The notes: generated by a model from the letters alone, not told the origin. 64,000 bases of DNA from Bifidobacterium pullorum DSM 20433 (GCF_000771405.1 NZ_JDUI01000009.1:1-64000); one strand, 5' to 3'; shown: positions 16,992 to 28,790, counted from the stretch's first letter. Numbers and translations are program-made.

Positions 16992-17762
16992 ATGGACACC
17001 CTGATTGTGTACGGCGGCAGATATGGCACCACTGAACGGTACGCCGACGAACTCGCGCGGCTGCTGGGCACCGCCGCGGTTCCCTATGTCACGGTCGACG
17101 ATGTCTCGCTGGTCACCGCGGACGTCATCGTGTATCTCGGCGCGGTGTTCGCCGGCGGCATGCCGGGTCTGAAGCGGACCATGGCGCGGCTCGTGCGCGC
17201 CACCGAGCGCATCCGCCGCTCCCCGCGCGACGACGACCCCGTCGCCGAGGCGAGCCGGCGTCCGCGCGTGATCGTGGTCACCGTCGGGCTGGGCGACCCG
17301 GCGATCCCGGGCAACGCCGAGCACCTGCGCGCCGTCGTCGACGGCCAGCTGCCGCCCGCCGTCGCGGCGCACGTCGAATGCTTCCATCTGCGCGGCGGCA
17401 TCGACTACGCGGCGCTGAGCCCGAAGCATCGGGCGATGATGTGGATGATGTGGCAGCACGAGAAACGGGTGCCCGAGGACGAGTGGACCGACGACACCCG
17501 CATGTTCAACGAGACGTACGGCGGCGCGGTCGACATGGTCGACTTCGCCACGCTGCGACCGGTTCTCGACGCGATCGCCGGGAGTGGGGACGCAGGAGCC
17601 GACGGGATCATGGATGTCGGAACGGCAAATGACCGGATCGTGGATGGCGGCCCGGCTGATTGCGGGACCGCGAACGACAGGATTGCGGGTAACGGGATGA
17701 CGGACAAGGGAACCACGGACGGCGGCACGGGGGACGACGGGCCTTCGCCGGCGGAGGATTAG
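16992..17762 (+). CDS. Flavodoxin-domain protein with low-complexity tail
   Basis: About 256 residues. Residues 1-180 form a flavodoxin fold: IVYGGRYGTTERYADELARLL is the FMN phosphate-binding start, with GAVFAGGMPGLKR later. This is the HemG-like or menaquinone-linked flavodoxin type; the electron partner is unknown. The start follows AGGAGG. The last ~60 residues are Gly/Asp-rich with imperfect repeats (GTANDRI twice) and look unstructured; this tail is probably lineage-specific. A -10-like TACAAT lies at 16938-16943. The serine hydrolase gene starts 13 bp after the stop, so the two form a small operon. Confidence 0.8.
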   Translation: MDTLIVYGGRYGTTERYADELARLLGTAAVPYVTVDDVSLVTADVIVYLGAVFAGGMPGLKRTMARLVRATERIRRSPRDDDPVAEASRRPRVIVVTVGLGDPAIPGNAEHLRAVVDGQLPPAVAAHVECFHLRGGIDYAALSPKHRAMMWMMWQHEKRVPEDEWTDDTRMFNETYGGAVDMVDFATLRPVLDAIAGSGDAGADGIMDVGTANDRIVDGGPADCGTANDRIAGNGMTDKGTTDGGTGDDGPSPAED

Positions 17763-17774
17763 AAGGGGGCCGTG

Positions 17775-18704
17775 ATGGGCTGCATCGAGACGTTCGACGA
17801 ATTCGTCCGGTACGCGGAGGACCGCGGCGGGCTGGGGATCGAGGGCGTCGCCATCGCCGACGGCGAGCGCGTCGTCAGGGAGCATCGCTTCGCGCCCGAT
17901 CTGGCGCGCAACATCTATTCGCACACCAAAAGCTACGTCGTCACCGCGATCGGCGTGGCGGTCGAGGAGGGGCTGCTGGGGCTGGACGACCGGCTGGCCG
18001 ACGCCTTCCCCGACTATGTGCCGCAGGACGCGCCGGAACGCCTCGGGCGCATCACGCTGCGGCATCTGCTGACGATGTCGAGCGGTTTCGACCACCCCTA
18101 TCTGATGAACGAGGACCGCCGCGCCGGTGTCGGGGCGCCGGACTATCTCGCCTACATGTTCTCGCAGCCGGTCGAGGCCGAGCCCGGCGAACGCTTCTGC
18201 TATTCGTCGGCTGACTCCGATCTGGCCGGGCGGATGCTCGAGCGGGCGACCGGCGAGCGTCTGGGCGAGTACGTGTTCCGCACGGTGTTCGACCAGCTCG
18301 ACCAAGGCTTCCCGCTGTGGGAGGCGGACCCGCAGGGGCACCACATCGCCGGCGGCGGCATACACATGACGCTGCGCGACATGCTGAAGATCGGGCAGGT
18401 ATACCTCAACGGCGGCCTCTGGCACGGCCGACGCATCGTGGGCGGGGACTGGGTGCGGCTCGCCTCGTCGAAGCGAATCGACACGCCGGTCACGAACGTG
18501 TGGACATGCGGGTACGGTCTCCAGTTCTGGATGTCGCCGTATCCGGGCGCGTTCCGCGCGGACGGCGCCTACGGGCAGATCACGACCGTGCTGCCGGAGC
18601 AGGGACTGGTCGTGGCGATGCAGTGCCATGAGACCGGCGACTTCGACAACGTGATCCGCCCCGCGGTACACGAACGGCTGATGCTGCCGCTGTGCGCCGG
18701 CTGA
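17775..18704 (+). CDS. Serine hydrolase, beta-lactamase / class C family fold
   Basis: About 309 residues of the beta-lactamase-related (PF00144-type) family. The SxxK motif is SHTK (within NIYSHTKSYVV, about residues 50-53) and the Tyr motif is YSS (FCYSSADSDLAG). A late GAYGQ segment near 265 takes the place of the KTG/HxG strand. There is no signal peptide, so it is probably cytoplasmic, an esterase or peptidase-like enzyme rather than a resistance beta-lactamase. ATG 17775 follows AGAAGGGGG; GTG 17772 is an alternative. It is coupled to the flavodoxin gene upstream, and the functional link is unclear. Confidence 0.8.
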   Translation: MGCIETFDEFVRYAEDRGGLGIEGVAIADGERVVREHRFAPDLARNIYSHTKSYVVTAIGVAVEEGLLGLDDRLADAFPDYVPQDAPERLGRITLRHLLTMSSGFDHPYLMNEDRRAGVGAPDYLAYMFSQPVEAEPGERFCYSSADSDLAGRMLERATGERLGEYVFRTVFDQLDQGFPLWEADPQGHHIAGGGIHMTLRDMLKIGQVYLNGGLWHGRRIVGGDWVRLASSKRIDTPVTNVWTCGYGLQFWMSPYPGAFRADGAYGQITTVLPEQGLVVAMQCHETGDFDNVIRPAVHERLMLPLCAG

Positions 18705-18866
18705 GCCGCGGATCACGACGGCCGCCATCGTTGCCTCTGTGAATCACGGAACTTCCGTCACGCACGCCACGGTTTGCGGATGGAGGGGGGGCCGGCCGAC
18801 ACCCGGACGGATCGGCCGCCGGCCGTCATCCGCATGCACCAAACGTGCGCTGACGAGAGCACGCAT

Positions 18867-18914
18867 CGACCGGAACATACACCGACGGGAACATGTGCCG
18901 ACGGGGACCGGTAA
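18867..18914. repeat. 16-bp direct repeat, three copies
   Basis: CGACCGGAACATACAC-type units start at 18867, 18883 and 18899, exactly 16 bp apart, in the 222-bp convergent spacer between the serine hydrolase and the YczE-type gene. Nothing else is evident in this spacer. Confidence 0.6.
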
Positions 18915-18926
18915 CGGTCCGTGCCC

Positions 18927-19613
18927 CTACTTGCGGACGGTGACCGTCTCGCGGTGGTCATCGTGGCTGAGCGCGAGCGCGCGGATGTGGTCCGGGAACC
19001 TGAACAGCTTGTTGATCGCGTTGATGAACAGGCCGACGATGATGGCCGAGATGATCGTGCCGATGCCGATGCCGTTCAGCCGGCCGAAGAAGATGAACGA
19101 GCAGATTGTCGCGATGACCATCAGCGTCACGTCGAACGCCACCTTGACGGTGCCGTAGCGCACCTTGGTGACGATCGACAGTGCGCGCACCAGCCCCTCG
19201 CCCGGCACGACGATGACGTTCGGCGCGACTTCGATGACGATGCCGAAGGCCAGGATCAGGCATCCGAGCACGACGCACAGCAGCCGCTCCCACAGCGCCT
19301 GCGGGTCAAGGAACCACAGGATGGCCGAGCTGACGTCGATGGCCGAGCTGAATAGGATGTTCGCGATAATCTGCAGGAACTGCGAGGGTTTGAAACGGCG
19401 GCGCAGCAGAACGACCTGGATCATGATGAACAGGATGTTCCAGATGAACGTGGTCATGCCGAAGCTCAGCTGCGGGAACGCGAGGCTGAACACGTACGGC
19501 ACGCTGGAGATCGGCGAGGTGCCGAGGTTGCCGACCGTGATCAGCACGATGCCGAACGAGTTGATGGCCACGCCCAGCACGAAGAACGCGAATCGCGCCA
19601 CGATATGGTTCAT
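18927..19613 (-). CDS. YczE/YyaS/YitT-family membrane protein
   Basis: Integral membrane protein of 228 residues with five or six hydrophobic segments. The N-terminal RFAFFVLGVAINSFGIVLITVGNLGTSPI pattern, with Gly-Thr-Ser-Pro after the first hairpin, is typical of the YczE/YyaS/YitT group, whose molecular role is unknown. The start follows a GAAGGGAG ribosome site. It lies 149 bp downstream of a MarR gene on the same strand. MarR plus a YczE-type protein is a recurring actinobacterial arrangement, so it is probably the repressor's target. Confidence 0.82.
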   Translation of the reverse strand: MNHIVARFAFFVLGVAINSFGIVLITVGNLGTSPISSVPYVFSLAFPQLSFGMTTFIWNILFIMIQVVLLRRRFKPSQFLQIIANILFSSAIDVSSAILWFLDPQALWERLLCVVLGCLILAFGIVIEVAPNVIVVPGEGLVRALSIVTKVRYGTVKVAFDVTLMVIATICSFIFFGRLNGIGIGTIISAIIVGLFINAINKLFRFPDHIRALALSHDDHRETVTVRK

Positions 19614-19762
19614 TGCTTGTTGCTCCCTTCTCCGTCATGGTTGTCATGTCGATCGTCGGACGCCGCCGGCATATCATCCGGCGATGCGGCCCACCGCCCG
19701 GCGTCCGTCTCCGCGTCATCGCCATCGGCATCCGCCGGCGCGGAGATCGACGGCGCGTGCCG

Positions 19763-20218
19763 TCAGGAGGCCGGCCGTTCCGGTCCGCGGCTCGTCTTGC
19801 ACCGGTCGAAGGCGACGGTCGCCCTGCGCAGCAGCGCGGCGAGCCGCCGGTAGTCCTCCTTCCCCAACGCCTCCATCGCCGCGTCGTCGACCCCGGCGAT
19901 GGACTCGCGCATGAGGCGCGCGATTTCGGCGCCGTGCGCGGTCAGCCATACCATCGATGCCCTGCCGTCGGTCTCGCTGCGGCGACGCTCGATGAGCCCG
20001 GCCGTCTCCATGCGGGACAGCAGGCTTGTCATCGTGGATTTGTCGAGCACGCAGCCGGCGCAGATGTCGGTGGCGCGGCTGCCGTCGTGCTCGGAAAGGT
20101 ATTCGAGCACCTTCGGCTGGCCGGGCAGCAGCCCCATCGCGCCGGTGCGTTCGACGACCGCGCGGTTGCTGCTGTTGAACGCCCGCATCAGCAGGAAGTG
20201 CACCTCGTCATCCAGCAT
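19763..20218 (-). CDS. MarR-family transcriptional regulator
   Basis: About 151 residues forming a winged helix-turn-helix with dimerisation helices at both ends. The recognition region reads DICAGCVLDKSTMTSLLSRMETAGLIERRRSETDGRA, split as Cys-rich helix, recognition helix and wing; the wing DGRA motif is characteristic of MarR. The ligand is unknown; the two Cys could make it redox-responsive (inference). The start follows AAAGGA by about six nt; longer frames upstream translate a 33-bp repeat. It probably controls itself and the YczE-type gene downstream. Confidence 0.87.
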   Translation of the reverse strand: MLDDEVHFLLMRAFNSSNRAVVERTGAMGLLPGQPKVLEYLSEHDGSRATDICAGCVLDKSTMTSLLSRMETAGLIERRRSETDGRASMVWLTAHGAEIARLMRESIAGVDDAAMEALGKEDYRRLAALLRRATVAFDRCKTSRGPERPAS

Positions 20219-20227
20219 GGCGGTCCT

Positions 20228-20385
20228 TTCCCGTGCACGGCTCCGGCCGCGCACGCCCCGTTTTCCCGCGCGCGGTTGCGACCGCTCGCGACGTATCTCC
20301 GCATACGGCTCCGACCGCGGGCGATATGTTTCCGCACATGATTGCGCCCGCATGCGGCTTCCGACCGCACGCGACGTCCGCCGCA
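20228..20385. repeat. Degenerate 33-bp repeat upstream of the marR-type gene
   Basis: The spacer between marR and the deformylase gene (397 bp) contains about five diverged units anchored on YCCGCAYRCGG-like words. Anchors lie at 20233, 20268, 20301, 20334 and 20367, i.e. 33 bp apart except the first step. The array covers the region where the marR promoter and operator should be. Outside it I see only the ribosome site of the deformylase gene. Confidence 0.6.
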
Positions 20386-20615
20386 TGCCAATTGGTTTGA
20401 TTGCAAACCATTTTTAGGACCGCCTCTCGACAACCGCCGCGAACCATCCGACGGCGGCGCCCCGGCACGGATTCCGCCCGCGACGCAACCGACCCGGCCA
20501 TGTCGGCGACCCCGACATAAGCTGGTGACACATCGCCGGTGGGCCGCAAACCGCCGCGACGCCGTCATCGCCGGCCCCGACCGACCGGCATCATTGTCCC
20601 TGTAAAGGAGTTCCT

Positions 20616-21035
20616 ATGCAGCGTCCCATCATGACGTCGCTTTCGTTCCTGCGACGGCCGGCCGAGCCGGCGACCGCCGACGACCTGCCCATCGCCGACG
20701 ACCTGCGCGACACGCTGGAGGCCAACCGCAGCCGCTGCGTCGGCATGGCGGCGAACATGATCGGCGAGGCCAAGGCGATCATCGCGTTCGTGGACGAGGA
20801 GATGGGCGGCCGCATCACCGTCATCTTCAACCCGCGCATCACCGCCGCCGACGGCGCGTTCGACACCTCCGAAGGCTGCCTGTCGCTCAAGGGCGAGCGC
20901 CGGACGCTGCGGTACCGACGCATCGAGGTCGACTACCAGGACCGCTGTATGCGCGACCGTCACGCCACGTTCACCGGCTGGACCGCGCAGATCATCCAGC
21001 ATGAGGTCGATCACTGCAACGGCATCATCATCTGA
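20616..21035 (+). CDS. Peptide deformylase (divergent motif 1)
   Basis: Metallopeptidase of 139 residues that would remove the N-formyl group from nascent proteins. Motifs 2 and 3 are intact: EGCLS (about 89-93) supplies the metal Cys and HEVDH (about 128-132) the two metal His and the catalytic Glu. Motif 1, normally GxGxAAxQ, reads CVGMAANM, so the first Gly and the conserved Gln are replaced; a CVGMAANMIG form is, to my knowledge, found in a subgroup of Gram-positive deformylase-like proteins. Activity is therefore likely but not certain. The start follows AAAGGAG by six nt. The protein ends soon after motif 3, so it lacks the long C-terminal helix of E. coli Def. Confidence 0.85.
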   Translation: MQRPIMTSLSFLRRPAEPATADDLPIADDLRDTLEANRSRCVGMAANMIGEAKAIIAFVDEEMGGRITVIFNPRITAADGAFDTSEGCLSLKGERRTLRYRRIEVDYQDRCMRDRHATFTGWTAQIIQHEVDHCNGIII

Positions 21036-21134
21036 GCCGACGCCCGCCATCCCCCTATAGCTGAAGTTAGGACCAACGTTTCCCGCCCGTAGCAGATGGC
21101 CTGACGACGTTCGCCCGGCCCGCAATCCGTTTTA

Positions 21135-21191
21135 GGGAATAATGGTGAACGTATGTGACCAATCGAATTCTTAGAGGATGGGGTCACTGTG
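21135..21191 (+). repeat. Upstream copy of the 57-bp ettA leader repeat
   Basis: Matches 22223-22279 at 54 of 57 positions, including AATAATGGTGAACGTATGTG and the ribosome-site region, and ends in GTG where ettA has its TTG start. The two copies are 1,088 bp apart and bracket a structured RNA, a DUF3800 gene and a short coding remnant. The frame after this GTG is not ettA. Confidence 0.9.
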
Positions 21192-21251
21192 ATTGAGATC
21201 ATCGCTTGTCCCAAGACCGTGTCATCTTGAGCAAACTTGTGCTAACGAGCT

Positions 21252-21340
21252 TCTGTAGATACACTACAGAGTGCTTTCTCTTAGCGATAAGGAAGGCTCC
21301 AAGCCGCCGGGGGTATTCCCCCGGCACTTCTTTTTCTTTG
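21252..21340 (+). ncRNA. Predicted structured RNA with terminal terminator, upstream of the DUF3800 gene
   Basis: Three consecutive hairpins. First, 21252-21270, TCTGTAG / CTACAGA with a five-nt loop. Second, 21273-21297, a ten-bp stem with one bulged T closed by a GCGA (GNRA) tetraloop. Third, 21306-21325, GCCGGGGG / CCCCCGGC around TATT, followed by a T-rich run to 21338, a textbook intrinsic terminator. The DUF3800 start codon is only 11 nt past the T-run, so read-through would control the protein. Computationally predicted RNA motifs have been reported beside DUF3800 genes in diverse bacteria; membership of one is likely but not verified. This is what the 315-bp spacer after the deformylase gene holds, besides the 57-bp repeat. 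Confidence 0.65.
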
Positions 21341-21350
21341 GGGGTCGACG

Positions 21351-22028
21351 GTGAACGAGTTGAGTATCATGGTCGACGAATCCGGCGAATGGGGCAAACT
21401 GTCCGAATACTATCTCATCACCTTGGTATTCCATGACCAGTCCGAGCTAATCAGTCCCCACGTCGAACGCTATGAACAACATCTCGCGGACGCTTCGTTA
21501 CCCAATATTCCTTTCCACGCCGGACTGTTGCTCAACGGGCATGACGACTATGAAGCCCTATCCATGGCCGACCGCAAACGCCTCTTCGTCGCATTCTTCA
21601 CATTGGCAAGGAACCTACCGTTCACATATGTGACGTTCGAACATCGCAAAAGTAAATTCGACGGAGACAAGAATCGTTTCGAAGCCCAACTAAAACGCGA
21701 TCTAGCCAACTACCTGCTCACACACCTCGACCGGTTCCAGTCATATGACGCCATCAAAATCTATTACGACAACGGTCAGCAGGTCGTCACCAATGCGTTG
21801 CAGGCCTCCATCGGCTACGCGCTCTCCAAGGACGCGGTCGTCTACCGTAAGGCCGATCCCAAAGACTATCGCCTTGAACAAGCCGCCGATCTCATGTGCA
21901 CCATTGAACTAACCGCCTTGAAATTCAAAGCCGGAGAAAGCACCAATACCGATCATAAGATGTTTGGAGACTGGCGTACGTTCAAGCAGAATTACCTCAA
22001 GGTATTGCGTCGCAAACTCGCATCGTGA
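21351..22028 (+). CDS. DUF3800 protein
   Basis: Protein of 225 residues. MVDESGEWG at residues 7-15 is the Asp-Glu-Ser-Gly signature that opens DUF3800, a family thought to have an RNase H-like fold; a second acidic strand is KIYYDNG and a third Asp lies in EQAADLM. Catalysis on nucleic acid is therefore plausible but unproven. GTG 21351 is used (GGGGG about seven nt upstream); ATG 21369 would still keep the signature. It sits directly behind a terminator-ended structured RNA, between 57-bp repeats derived from the ettA leader, and is more AT-rich than its neighbours. All of this points to a transferred cassette. Confidence 0.8.
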   Translation: MNELSIMVDESGEWGKLSEYYLITLVFHDQSELISPHVERYEQHLADASLPNIPFHAGLLLNGHDDYEALSMADRKRLFVAFFTLARNLPFTYVTFEHRKSKFDGDKNRFEAQLKRDLANYLLTHLDRFQSYDAIKIYYDNGQQVVTNALQASIGYALSKDAVVYRKADPKDYRLEQAADLMCTIELTALKFKAGESTNTDHKMFGDWRTFKQNYLKVLRRKLAS

Positions 22029-22109
22029 TCCGGTCCGACGAAGTCATCACGAAAACCGACTCACATTCTTCCAAGATATCAATTCAGAAAACATAGTAAG
22101 CACAGAGGT

Positions 22110-22230
22110 CCGCCGGACCGCAGACACCCGCACGTTTCTCGAGGCCTACGGCAACAACGTGTACTCGGTCGTTCTCGACACCCTGCAGCCGATTGCCAAG
22201 ACACTGCAAAGTAGACCGCTTGGGGAATAA
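22110..22230 (+). pseudogene. Coding-like remnant before ettA
   Basis: The stretch reads VRRTADTRTFLEAYGNNVYS, then VVLDTLQPIAKTLQ, with the GC-rich third positions typical of genuine genes here, but without its own start or upstream coding. It stops inside the second 57-bp repeat. It looks like the C-terminal end of an unrecognised gene cut off when the DUF3800 module arrived, or carried in with it. Confidence 0.4.
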
Positions 22231-22276
22231 TGGTGAACGTATGTGACCAATCGAATTCCTAGAGGATGGGATCACT

Positions 22277-22279
<3 letters not shown>
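22223..22279 (+). repeat. Downstream copy of the 57-bp repeat, the ettA leader
   Basis: Second copy of the repeat described at 21135-21191. It contains a possible -10 (AATAAT), the 5' leader with GAGGATGGGA and the TTG start codon of ettA, so the repeat covers everything needed to start ettA expression except a clear -35. Confidence 0.9.
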
Positions 22280-23953
<1,674 letters not shown>

Positions 23954-23971
23954 CGCCAGACATCCATACGA

Positions 23972-24023
23972 ACGAAACGCCGCCGAACGGTGTCCACTCC
24001 GGACCCGTCCGGCGGCGTTTCGT
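23972..24023 (+). terminator. ettA terminator
   Basis: Perfect 14-bp stem ACGAAACGCCGCCG / CGGCGGCGTTTCGT with a 24-nt loop, 19 bp after the ettA stop codon; the second arm ends in TTTCGT. Confidence 0.75.
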
Positions 24024-24032
24024 CATATACCA

Positions 24033-24150
24033 GCGACAACACGGACGCTGGAACGACCGCCGCACGCCGTGTTGTCGCATAAAGGCGACGACACGGACGC
24101 TGAGACACCACCTCACGTGCGTGTTGTCGCATGAAAACGACAACACGCAC
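24033..24150. repeat. 52-bp-period stem-loop array between ettA and the thioesterase gene
   Basis: GCGACAACACGG (24033-24044) pairs perfectly with CCGTGTTGTCGC (24067-24078). A second unit repeats this at 24085-24096 / 24120-24130 with one mismatch, and a third left arm follows at 24137. The period is exactly 52 bp. With the ettA terminator this array fills most of the 349-bp spacer; the rest holds the thioesterase ribosome site. Confidence 0.8.
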
Positions 24151-24302
24151 GCGGGAGTACAACAACCACACGGGAAACGGAGCCGTATGCGGCTCCAGCC
24201 CATACAAGCCTCCGACATGCACGGTCATGCGCCGTTACCATCAGCGACTAGACTGCATCACAGTACTTGATTCACAGTGTAAGCAATCGGAGGGAGCAAT
24301 CG

Positions 24303-25205
24303 ATGACCAACGAAACCACCGCCATGGAGCGTCTCCTCAAGGTGCTGGGGCTGGGAGAGCCGTCCGAAGATCGCGGCCACACCTACATCCAGGGTGAGGC
24401 GTTGTATTTCCCCACCGGCCGCGTCTACGGCGGCCAGGTCATCGCGCAGTCCGTGGTCGCGGCCTCGAAGACCGTCTCCCCCACCCGTCTGCCGCATTCC
24501 ATCCACGGGTATTTCATCAAGGCCGGCGACATCCACCAGGATCTGCTGTTCGACGTCGAATCGCTGCGCGACGGCCGTTCGTTCTCGGCCCGTCGGGTCA
24601 ATGTGACGCAGTCCGACGGTGCGATCCTCACCGCCATCGCCAGCTTCCAGGAGCACGGCCAGCATGGCGTGGAGTTCTCCGACCCGATGCCGGAGGACGT
24701 GCCCGACCCGGAGACGCTGACCAGCGCGCGCGAGTTGATGCAGCCGTTCGCCGACCAGTCGCCGTTTGCCCGATATTACGCCGAGAAGTCCCCGTTCGAC
24801 ATCCGCCATGTGACCCGCACCGTGATGCTGGGCGCGGACAGGAAGAGTGCCGCGAACGATTCCGGCAAGCAGATGGTGTGGATGCGCGCGGCCGGGCATG
24901 TGGACGCGCCGCAGATCATGCATCGGGCGATGCTGGCGTTGGGCTGCGACCAGATCATGCTGGAGCCGATTCTGCGCCGTGCGGGGCTGAGCCTGATGAC
25001 GCCGGGCATCTCCTACGCCTCGATCGACCATTCGATGTGGTGGTACCGCGACATCGACATCAACCAATGGCACCTGTATGTGCAGGACACCCCCACCGCC
25101 GGTCACGGCCGCGGTCTGGGCGCCGCGAAGGTCTACACGCAGGACGGTTCGCTGGTGGCCGTGATGGCCCAGGAGGCGATGATCCGAGTCCCCGAGGAAC
25201 ACTGA
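24303..25205 (+). CDS. Acyl-CoA thioesterase II (TesB family)
   Basis: Double hot-dog thioesterase of 300 residues, the normal TesB length. It hydrolyses acyl-CoA to free acid and CoA in the cytoplasm. The N-terminal hot-dog begins at RVYGGQVIAQSVVAASKTV, the family hallmark; SIHGYFIKAGD and SFSARRVNVTQ follow. The C-terminal domain shows SIDHSMWWYRD, containing the catalytic Asp position, then WHLYVQDTPTAGHGRGL. The start follows GGAGGGAG by about nine nt. It appears monocistronic with an intrinsic terminator after it. Physiological acyl chains are unknown. Confidence 0.92.
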   Translation: MTNETTAMERLLKVLGLGEPSEDRGHTYIQGEALYFPTGRVYGGQVIAQSVVAASKTVSPTRLPHSIHGYFIKAGDIHQDLLFDVESLRDGRSFSARRVNVTQSDGAILTAIASFQEHGQHGVEFSDPMPEDVPDPETLTSARELMQPFADQSPFARYYAEKSPFDIRHVTRTVMLGADRKSAANDSGKQMVWMRAAGHVDAPQIMHRAMLALGCDQIMLEPILRRAGLSLMTPGISYASIDHSMWWYRDIDINQWHLYVQDTPTAGHGRGLGAAKVYTQDGSLVAVMAQEAMIRVPEEH

Positions 25206-25229
25206 GACGGTTTGCTCCGCTTCACATAT

Positions 25230-25266
25230 GGCGTGCACCTTCCTTTGGAAGGGCACGCCTTTTTAT
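25230..25266 (+). terminator. Thioesterase terminator (bidirectional)
   Basis: GGCGTGC-A-CCTTCC, loop TTT, GGAAGG-GCACGCC, then six T on the plus strand. It overlaps the stop codon of the convergent DUF3180 gene, so it may serve both transcripts. Confidence 0.88.
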
Positions 25267-25799
25267 TCGGAGGTCTTGGCGGTGGCCTGCTGCATCCGGC
25301 GACGGCGTTCGGCGCGCTTGAGTTTGGGGTTCTCCGCGCCCTCGTCCGGCGGCAGCTGGCACAGGCTTTCGCTCACGATGCCGATGATCATGTCGATGAC
25401 GCAGATCACCAGCGCGATGACGCATTCCACGGCGGCGTCATGGTAATAGGAGGCCTCCACATGCATCAGGCACATCACGGCCTGTCCGCCGTACCATCCG
25501 GCGAGCGCCGCGCCGGCCAACCCCAGCGCCTTGGCGCACACCAGCGTCATCATGGCCCGCTGGGGGTTGATGAACGCGTGGGGCCGTTTGGCCGGGTCGG
25601 TGTTGGCGTAGGCGTGCACCTGCAAGGCCAGCACCAGCACCACGATGCCCAGCACCAACAGCAGCAGGTCCACGAACCATGGCGCGCCGAGCAGCGAGGT
25701 CGCCATGCGCTCGTCCACCACCGCCAGGCCGAGACCGCCCAACGCGCCGATGACCAACGCCACCGGGTAATACCACCATGGGGTTCGTTTGACGCTCAT
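25263..25799 (-). CDS. DUF3180 membrane protein
   Basis: Protein of 178 residues with four hydrophobic segments in two pairs (about 11-30, 40-60, 88-105, 120-140), an N-terminal VKRTPWWYYPVALVIGALGG start and a basic C-terminal tail (KLKRAERRRRM). This matches DUF3180, a small actinobacterial membrane family usually found next to folate genes, with no known role. The ATG overlaps the stop of the FolK-like gene by four bases (ATGA), so the two are translationally coupled. Its only neighbours are that gene and a shared terminator. Confidence 0.8.
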   Translation of the reverse strand: MSVKRTPWWYYPVALVIGALGGLGLAVVDERMATSLLGAPWFVDLLLLVLGIVVLVLALQVHAYANTDPAKRPHAFINPQRAMMTLVCAKALGLAGAALAGWYGGQAVMCLMHVEASYYHDAAVECVIALVICVIDMIIGIVSESLCQLPPDEGAENPKLKRAERRRRMQQATAKTSE

Positions 25800-26569
25800 A
25801 GCACCTCCCCGATGATCCAGTCATCGGATAGCACACCGACACGGCCGGCGTCGGGCGCCATCGCCAGGAGGAAGGACACCGGGTCCCCGCCCAGCCGGGC
25901 GTCCGGATCCATGTCGAACCACGGTGCCAGCACCTGGGCCCGTTGCGCGGCGGACGGCCATGGCACGCGGCAGTCCGGCTCGTCGCTGACGACGCCCTCC
26001 ATATCGATCAGGTCGCAGTCCAGCTGATCGGCGTGCGCCGCCTCGATCGCGCCCAGCGCCCCGATCAGGGCGCGCGCGTCAAGCCTGGTGGTCAGCTGTA
26101 CGACCGCGGCCATCGCATCGGGGCCGTCGAAGTTGGAGACGTGATACAACGGTGAAATGCCTTCGATCTCATTGCCGGGGATGGCGTCCAGCGACACGAT
26201 GGCGGAGCGGAACAGCGCCTCCGCCTCCGGGAGGGTGCTGTCCAGGGACACGACGGCGCGGCGCGGGACGGATTCGCCAACGTCGCCTGCGCCCTCACCG
26301 GCCCGCACGACGCCCCCATCGACGGACGGCGTGCCATCGTCCGCGGGAACGGCCGTCGCCGGAACGCCTGTGCCGGCCTGCATGAAACCGTCCGTGCCGG
26401 CCTGTGCGAAACCGTCCGTGCCGGCCCGTGTCAAACCGTCCGTGGCGGAGGCGTCGGGCATAAGCCGCACCACGACATCCACGGCCTGCCCCGCGGCAAG
26501 CGCCTGCGTCTGTTCCTCGGTCAACCGCACCGTCACGGTGATGGAGACCGGCCCGTGATTGTCGACCAT
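25796..26569 (-). CDS. Degenerate FolK-like (HPPK) protein
   Basis: About 257 residues. Residues ~110-257 resemble 6-hydroxymethyl-7,8-dihydropterin pyrophosphokinase: GISPLYHVSNFDGPDAMAAVVQLTTRL is the second-strand region, and a DxD pair survives in LDCDLIDMEG. However, the Gly-Ser-Asn start of HPPK is replaced (VVSLDSTL), and the Arg-rich GPRT segment before DxD is missing, so normal catalysis is doubtful. The N-terminus has no dihydroneopterin aldolase domain; instead it has a short VSITVTVRLTEEQ segment and repeats of AGTDGF. ATG 26569 is chosen for AAGGGGAAA upstream. The folE and folP genes usually found between ftsH and this gene in bifidobacteria are absent. Confidence 0.65.
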   Translation of the reverse strand: MVDNHGPVSITVTVRLTEEQTQALAAGQAVDVVVRLMPDASATDGLTRAGTDGFAQAGTDGFMQAGTGVPATAVPADDGTPSVDGGVVRAGEGAGDVGESVPRRAVVSLDSTLPEAEALFRSAIVSLDAIPGNEIEGISPLYHVSNFDGPDAMAAVVQLTTRLDARALIGALGAIEAAHADQLDCDLIDMEGVVSDEPDCRVPWPSAAQRAQVLAPWFDMDPDARLGGDPVSFLLAMAPDAGRVGVLSDDWIIGEVL

Positions 26570-26594
26570 CGTTGTTTCCCCTTGCTTCCTACGG

Positions 26595-26630
26595 CGAGGG
26601 GCGTGCCATCGTCGGATGGCATGCCCCTCG
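26595..26630 (-). terminator. ftsH terminator
   Basis: Sixteen-bp stem (26595-26610 / 26615-26630) with one G-T pair and a four-nt loop, between the ftsH stop and the FolK-like start. It indicates that ftsH transcripts end here. Confidence 0.7.
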
Positions 26631-26708
26631 TCATTGTTGTTCACAGTCCATCGGATGACCGGATTCGGAACGGATGCCGAACCGAAAGCATCGATCACCG
26701 GCCGTGGA

Positions 26709-28790
<2,082 letters not shown>

